From Mycobacterium intermedium (lineage in GTDB: Bacteria; Actinomycetota; Actinomycetes; Mycobacteriales; Mycobacteriaceae): DNA of 56,398 nucleotides. Below are positions 53,389-56,398 of the stretch, piece by piece. The stretch is from NCBI RefSeq assembly GCF_002086275.1, contig NZ_MVHT01000038.1, positions 1-56,398 on the forward strand, given 5' to 3'. The notes below the pieces were generated by a model. The model searched no databases. It was not told where the DNA came from and saw only the letters and a program-made list of their open reading frames with translations. Numbering within the stretch: the first letter of the stretch is position 1; the number at the start of each line of letters is the position of its first letter. A program made the translations under genes and the position numbers.

Positions 53389-53624
53389 TCGCCAAAACTA
53401 GGCGCGACGATTTCGGCGATCCGATGCCCTCTCGGCGAGTTCGGCAATCTTGTCCGCAACAACTGAATAGATCGTCGCAATTCCACGACGTCATCGAGGG
53501 CCGAATCCGCGCTGTTTATTAACTTGATAGCGGCCGCCACACGTCGGCCCGCAACTTCGGCCGCTTGACCAGTCCATGCCAGCGCCAGGACCGACGAAGT
53601 GATGACGAGAAGATTGACAGCCAA
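53253..53624 (-). CDS. weak candidate gene antisense to the repeat protein end
   Basis: A 123-codon frame from TTG 53624, with GAGG five bases upstream. The first 80 residues have protein-like composition (a hydrophobic start VNLLVITSSVLALAWTG, then a helix GRRVAAAIKLINSADSALDDVVELRRSI). The last 45 codons lie opposite the repeat gene and look like shadow sequence. I include it with low confidence because the region 53389-53873 otherwise holds no gene. Confidence 0.25.
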   Translation of the reverse strand: MAVNLLVITSSVLALAWTGQAAEVAGRRVAAAIKLINSADSALDDVVELRRSIQLLRTRLPNSPRGHRIAEIVAPSFGDYPSGGNNGGRHELEAGSHHQPLSQASGCGPTPKGRHTLAVGSHH

Positions 53625-53873
53625 AGCATCCTCGCTTCGGCAGGTGGCTCTTCAGATGCTTCCTCAAGACCCGCTGCACGCCGCCGACCTGCGCAAATAC
53701 CCACTGCGGGGACAAGCACGTCGGCCCGGAAAATTGGTGCACTCAGCACCCGAGAGGCCAACTTAAAATTGAGATGCGCGCGAATCAGCCCACCCGAAGG
53801 CATCATCGAGCGCACATTGTTTGGACCGGGGGAGACGGTCGCAAATTGCGGCAGAGACGAAAGGATGAGTTCG
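53389..53873. other. gap upstream of whiB4 without a confident gene
   Basis: This stretch of about 485 bases is less GC-biased in codon position than the flanks. It should hold the whiB4 promoter and leader. The only possible coding sequence is the weak minus-strand candidate at 53253-53624. A plus-strand frame continuous with whiB4 from 53565 lacks protein-like composition before about 53865. Confidence 0.55.
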
Positions 53874-54221
53874 GTGTCAGAAATGCGCTCGGTTCCCCGG
53901 CGACTTGATTTGGTAGCTATAAAAAGCGCCCCGCGCTCAACCACTTCAGAAGACCGGTCTTGGGTGACAAAGGCGGCGTGCAAGACCGCAGACCCCGACG
54001 AACTCTTCGTGCGCGGCGCCGCGCAGCGCAAGGCCGCGACCATCTGTCGGCACTGCCCCGTCATGCAGCAATGCGCCGCGGATGCGCTCGACAACCAGGT
54101 CGAATACGGGGTCTGGGGAGGTATGACCGAGCGCCAGCGCAGGGCGCTGCTCAAGCAGCATCCCGAGGTCGTTTCGTGGGCGAGCTTCTTCGAAAAGCGC
54201 GCTAAACGCTCCACCGGATAG
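53874..54221 (+). CDS. whiB4: WhiB-family iron-sulphur regulator WhiB4
   Basis: A 115-residue WhiB protein. The four [4Fe-4S] Cys are in AACKTADPDELFVRGA and ICRHCPVMQQC; the glycine-rich turn is YGVWGGM, followed by the basic ERQRRALLKQHPEVVSW. The sequence follows M. tuberculosis WhiB4 nearly residue by residue from TADPDELFVRGAAQRKA. WhiB4 senses oxygen/redox state and controls antioxidant genes as a DNA-binding apo-form. GTG 53874 is chosen for AAAGG at nine bases; ATG 53865 (too close to AAAGG) and ATG 53883 are alternatives. Confidence 0.93.
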   Translation: MSEMRSVPRRLDLVAIKSAPRSTTSEDRSWVTKAACKTADPDELFVRGAAQRKAATICRHCPVMQQCAADALDNQVEYGVWGGMTERQRRALLKQHPEVVSWASFFEKRAKRSTG

Positions 54222-54247
54222 AGGCCGTCGGGTAACGGCCCTCGTGG

Positions 54248-54823
54248 TCAGGTGGCGCTGAGGATCTTGATCGCGAAGACGAGCGTGTCGCCAGGCCGAA
54301 TTCCGGCTCGTGGCTGACCTTCGGGATAGCCGTCCGCCGAAGTCATTGCGACTGCGACGGTAGATCCGACCTTCTGTCCGGCGATGGCCTTCTGGAAGCC
54401 CGGCACTACTCCGGTGAGCGGGAAGTCGACCGGCACACCCCGCTGGTAGCTGCTGTCGAAAACCGACCCGTCGCGCCCATTGACGCCCATGTAGCAGACG
54501 GAAACCGTCGCCGTGTTGGAGACGACCGGCCCGTCGCCCGCGCGCAGCGTATGCACCTGGGTCTGGTTCACGCTGAACGGTTCCGTCACTTTCACCACGG
54601 GAGCGGTCGTGTCGGTGGATCCGGTGACCGCGACGCTGCCGGTGGTCCCCGAAAGCGTCCATTCCGGCGTTCCGCTGTTCTGTGGTGCTGCGGTGGGACA
54701 AGTTGCGGCCGCGCTTGCCGTACCCGCGCCTGCGAAGGTGAGAACGGCGGCCGTGCAGGCCGCGAGAGCGACGGAGGAATACATCCGGGAGGCTTTCACG
54801 GCCGTCAGGCTACCGTCTGTCAT
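54248..54823 (-). CDS. secreted FKBP-type peptidyl-prolyl isomerase
   Basis: A 191-residue exported isomerase. A signal peptide (SSVALAACTAAVLTFAGAGTASA) precedes an N-terminal strand domain and a C-terminal FKBP domain (about 105-190): VSVCYMGVNGRDGSVFDSSYQRG, VPGFQKAIAGQKVGS, TSADGYPEGQ, and IRPGDTLVFAIKIL. It would assist folding of secreted proteins. ATG 54823 (MTDGSLTAVKAS) has GGGGACGA upstream. It ends 26 bases from the whiB4 stop. Confidence 0.87.
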   Translation of the reverse strand: MTDGSLTAVKASRMYSSVALAACTAAVLTFAGAGTASAAATCPTAAPQNSGTPEWTLSGTTGSVAVTGSTDTTAPVVKVTEPFSVNQTQVHTLRAGDGPVVSNTATVSVCYMGVNGRDGSVFDSSYQRGVPVDFPLTGVVPGFQKAIAGQKVGSTVAVAMTSADGYPEGQPRAGIRPGDTLVFAIKILSAT

Positions 54824-55000
54824 TTCGTCCCCGGCAACGTGAGGATCTGGCCGCATCTGGAGGCCCGGCTACCAGGCAAATGGTATAGATTAGTTAGATT
54901 CCGTCTCACTCATATCGCAGGGGTTTATCGTGAAGTTGCCTCGCCAACAGATCGTCGACGACTTAGAGAAGATGGTCGGGCTGCAACTGAAAGCGGCCGG

Positions 55001-55636
55001 GTGACCGAGGGCGCGCTGGTCCGGATGCTCGGCGCCGCCGCGACTGGTGGCGCCGACTTCGAGGCCGCCGACCGCACGACCCAGCGGATCCTAGACGCCG
55101 CCCTCCAAGAGGCGGCAACCGTTGGACTGCAACGACTTACGGTCGAAGACGTGGTACGGCGCGCGAGGGTGGCCCGGATGACCGTCTACCGGCGGTATCC
55201 CCGGCGCGACGATCTCGTGGAAGCTTTGGTGCGACGGGAGACCCAGCGCTTCCTTGCCGCCGTGGCGGATGCCATCGAGAAGACCGCGGACCCGCACGAC
55301 GGCATTGTCGAGGCGTTCATCGCAGCTGTGCGCTTCTCGCGTTCGCACCCGATGCTGCGCCGAGCCGCCCACACCGAGTCGGCGCTGTCCGCCACCGAGA
55401 ACGCCGAACTGCTCAATATCGGCGCAGCGTTCATTGCCAGGCAGATCCACGGTGACGAGCCGGCAACTCCGAGTCAGCCGGTGCGATGGGTAGCCGACGT
55501 GTTCGCACGGCTGTTCATGACCTATATCTCCGCTCCGCCAACGGATCCCGACTTCGGCGATGACGACGAGCTGCGGCGGTTTGCCCACGATGTGCTGACG
55601 CCGATGGTCGAGCGCGCGGTCGAGCCCGTCGATTAG
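55001..55636 (+). CDS. TetR-family transcriptional regulator
   Basis: A 211-residue repressor. The N-terminal HTH is ILDAALQEAATVGLQRLTVEDVVRRARVARMTVYRRYPRRDDLVEAL, typical of TetR. The C-terminal helical ligand domain follows. GTG 55001 (MTEGALVRMLGAAATGG) is preferred; ATG 55025 is possible, and the frame is open much further upstream. The enoyl-CoA hydratase gene 87 bases downstream on the same strand is the obvious candidate target. Confidence 0.85.
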   Translation: MTEGALVRMLGAAATGGADFEAADRTTQRILDAALQEAATVGLQRLTVEDVVRRARVARMTVYRRYPRRDDLVEALVRRETQRFLAAVADAIEKTADPHDGIVEAFIAAVRFSRSHPMLRRAAHTESALSATENAELLNIGAAFIARQIHGDEPATPSQPVRWVADVFARLFMTYISAPPTDPDFGDDDELRRFAHDVLTPMVERAVEPVD

Positions 55637-55723
55637 GGGTCAGATCTTCTACACTGCTGACAAGGTTGATGTAGCGGAACCACCTGCCGCCCGTCGACAG
55701 CCACGAAGAGACGGGCCAGCGGG

Positions 55724-56350
55724 ATGAGAATTCAGCAGGGGACCCACTTTTCGGTGGTCGCCGAAAGCGAGTCTCTCTGGCGGGTCACCTTTGATAACCC
55801 GCCGATCAATCTGGTGACCCCTGAGATGCTCGTCGAACTACCTGAGCTGATCGACCAGATGGAAGCGTCAAGCCAGCTGCGTGTGGTGGTGTTCGAGTCG
55901 GCCAATCCGGATTACTTCTTGAACCACTACGACACGTCGCGGGTAGCGGAAACACCGACAAACCTCGGGGTCACCGGTTATCCGCTGGTGGTCGACACCA
56001 GCACCCGCCTCTCGCACCTGCCCGTGACGTCGATCGCCAAGATCCGGGGACGGGTGCGCGGCATTGGCAACGAGCTCACCCAGGCGATGGATATGCGCTT
56101 CGCCAGCCGCAATTCGCTGTTCTGCCAACCCGAAACCGCGAGCGGAAACCTGCCCGGCGGGGGCGGCCTGGAACATCTCTCCCGGCTGATGGGCCGCGGG
56201 CGGGCATTAGAAGTCGCACTGTCGAGCGACGACTACCCGGGCGAACTGGCCGAGCGTTATGGCTGGATCAATCGTGCCGTCGAGGACAGCGATCTCGACG
56301 CGGTGGTGGACACATTGGCGCTGATCGCGCTCACTGAAATTCCCCACTGA
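55724..56350 (+). CDS. enoyl-CoA hydratase/isomerase family protein, 3' end probably lost
   Basis: A 208-residue crotonase-fold protein, about 50 residues shorter than usual. The fold segments are present (WRVTFDNPPINLVTPEMLVEL, IAKIRGRVRGIGNELTQAMDMRFAS, FCQPETASGNLPGGGGLEHLSRLMG, ERYGWINRAV). The first oxyanion motif is YFLNHYD instead of the usual FCAGAD, and the C-terminal helical cap is missing. The last codons (TEIPH) come from a repeated IS-like sequence. I take it as truncated by an insertion, so activity is doubtful. Confidence 0.72.
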   Translation: MRIQQGTHFSVVAESESLWRVTFDNPPINLVTPEMLVELPELIDQMEASSQLRVVVFESANPDYFLNHYDTSRVAETPTNLGVTGYPLVVDTSTRLSHLPVTSIAKIRGRVRGIGNELTQAMDMRFASRNSLFCQPETASGNLPGGGGLEHLSRLMGRGRALEVALSSDDYPGELAERYGWINRAVEDSDLDAVVDTLALIALTEIPH

Positions 56351-56398
56351 CGCTCATCGAAATTCCCCACCCGTGTGGCTCCGCCGAGAAGGGCGGGC
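56330..56398. mobile_element. probable end of an insertion sequence (terminal direct repeats)
   Basis: CTCACTGAAATTCCCCAC (56330) is followed 23 bases later by CTCATCGAAATTCCCCAC (56353), after which the sequence continues into CCGTGTGGC and a GC-rich run at the window end. Repeated short terminal sequences like this occur at the ends of IS21-type elements. The transposase would lie beyond the window, so the family is inference. Confidence 0.5.

Overview
The window is high-GC actinobacterial DNA and almost certainly comes from a nontuberculous Mycobacterium. The evidence is a mce operon end, a PE-PPE-PPE cluster and a further PPE gene, two PcaA-type mycolic acid methyltransferases, cutinase-like (Culp) esterases, an MPTR-type repeat protein, furA-katG, whiB4, and F420/FMN split-barrel proteins. 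The M. tuberculosis comparisons are from memory of those proteins; no database search was run. GTG and TTG starts are frequent, and many neighbouring genes overlap by 4 to 31 bp.

Layout. 1-4903 (+): tail of mceC, then mceD, mceE, mceF, a DUF732-type protein and a CAP-domain protein, probably one exported-protein operon. 4873-6862 (-): a nitronate monooxygenase-like enzyme, a NYN/YacP-type nuclease and an orphan PPE-MPTR-like repeat protein. 7287-14417: general metabolism (NAD epimerase, alpha/beta hydrolase, SDR, CycA-type transporter, stand-alone EF-Tu domain-II-like protein, quinone-reductase-type MDR, PPM-type methyltransferase). 14593-18592: a 49-codon small gene, an M48 metallopeptidase converging on a serpin-like protein, and an FAD-Rieske oxidoreductase. 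18619-22274 (-): secreted GH16 glucanase, then two tandem PPE-SVP genes behind one PE gene.

23063-36584 mixes envelope and stress functions: a cutinase, a coiled-coil protein, pcaA-like copy 1, a stress-type SDR, furA-katG with an apparently leaderless furA promoter, a methyltransferase, a Tat-exported DUF1906 protein, an APC permease, a Cys-rich mini-protein, an HdeA-like lipoprotein, pcaA-like copy 2, a DUF899 protein and an L,D-transpeptidase. 36785-42394 has a membrane-PPOX fusion, an 83-bp tandem repeat carrying inverted arms, a Culp1-like cutinase, DUF3253, YihY, an SGNH hydrolase, a small acidic protein and a PPE protein with a C-terminal SHOCT domain. 42593-56398 has hrpA, an aldehyde dehydrogenase, a PPOX protein, a SHOCT protein, a remnant of a VOC gene, a multidomain class III cyclase, zwf, a secreted Cys/Trp repeat protein, whiB4, an FKBP isomerase, a TetR regulator and an enoyl-CoA hydratase that appears cut off by repeats resembling the end of an insertion sequence at the right edge.

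Themes: cell-envelope lipid and wall biology (mce, PcaA x2, cutinases, Ldt, GH16, PE/PPE) and redox/acid stress (furA-katG, whiB4, HdeA-like, zwf). I see no CRISPR array, no tRNA or rRNA gene, no phage and no classic defence island. The most unusual items are the PPE-SHOCT fusion, the serpin-like gene next to an M48 protease, the Cys/Trp repeat protein, the SRPBCC/zinc-ribbon cyclase and the 83-bp inverted-arm repeat.
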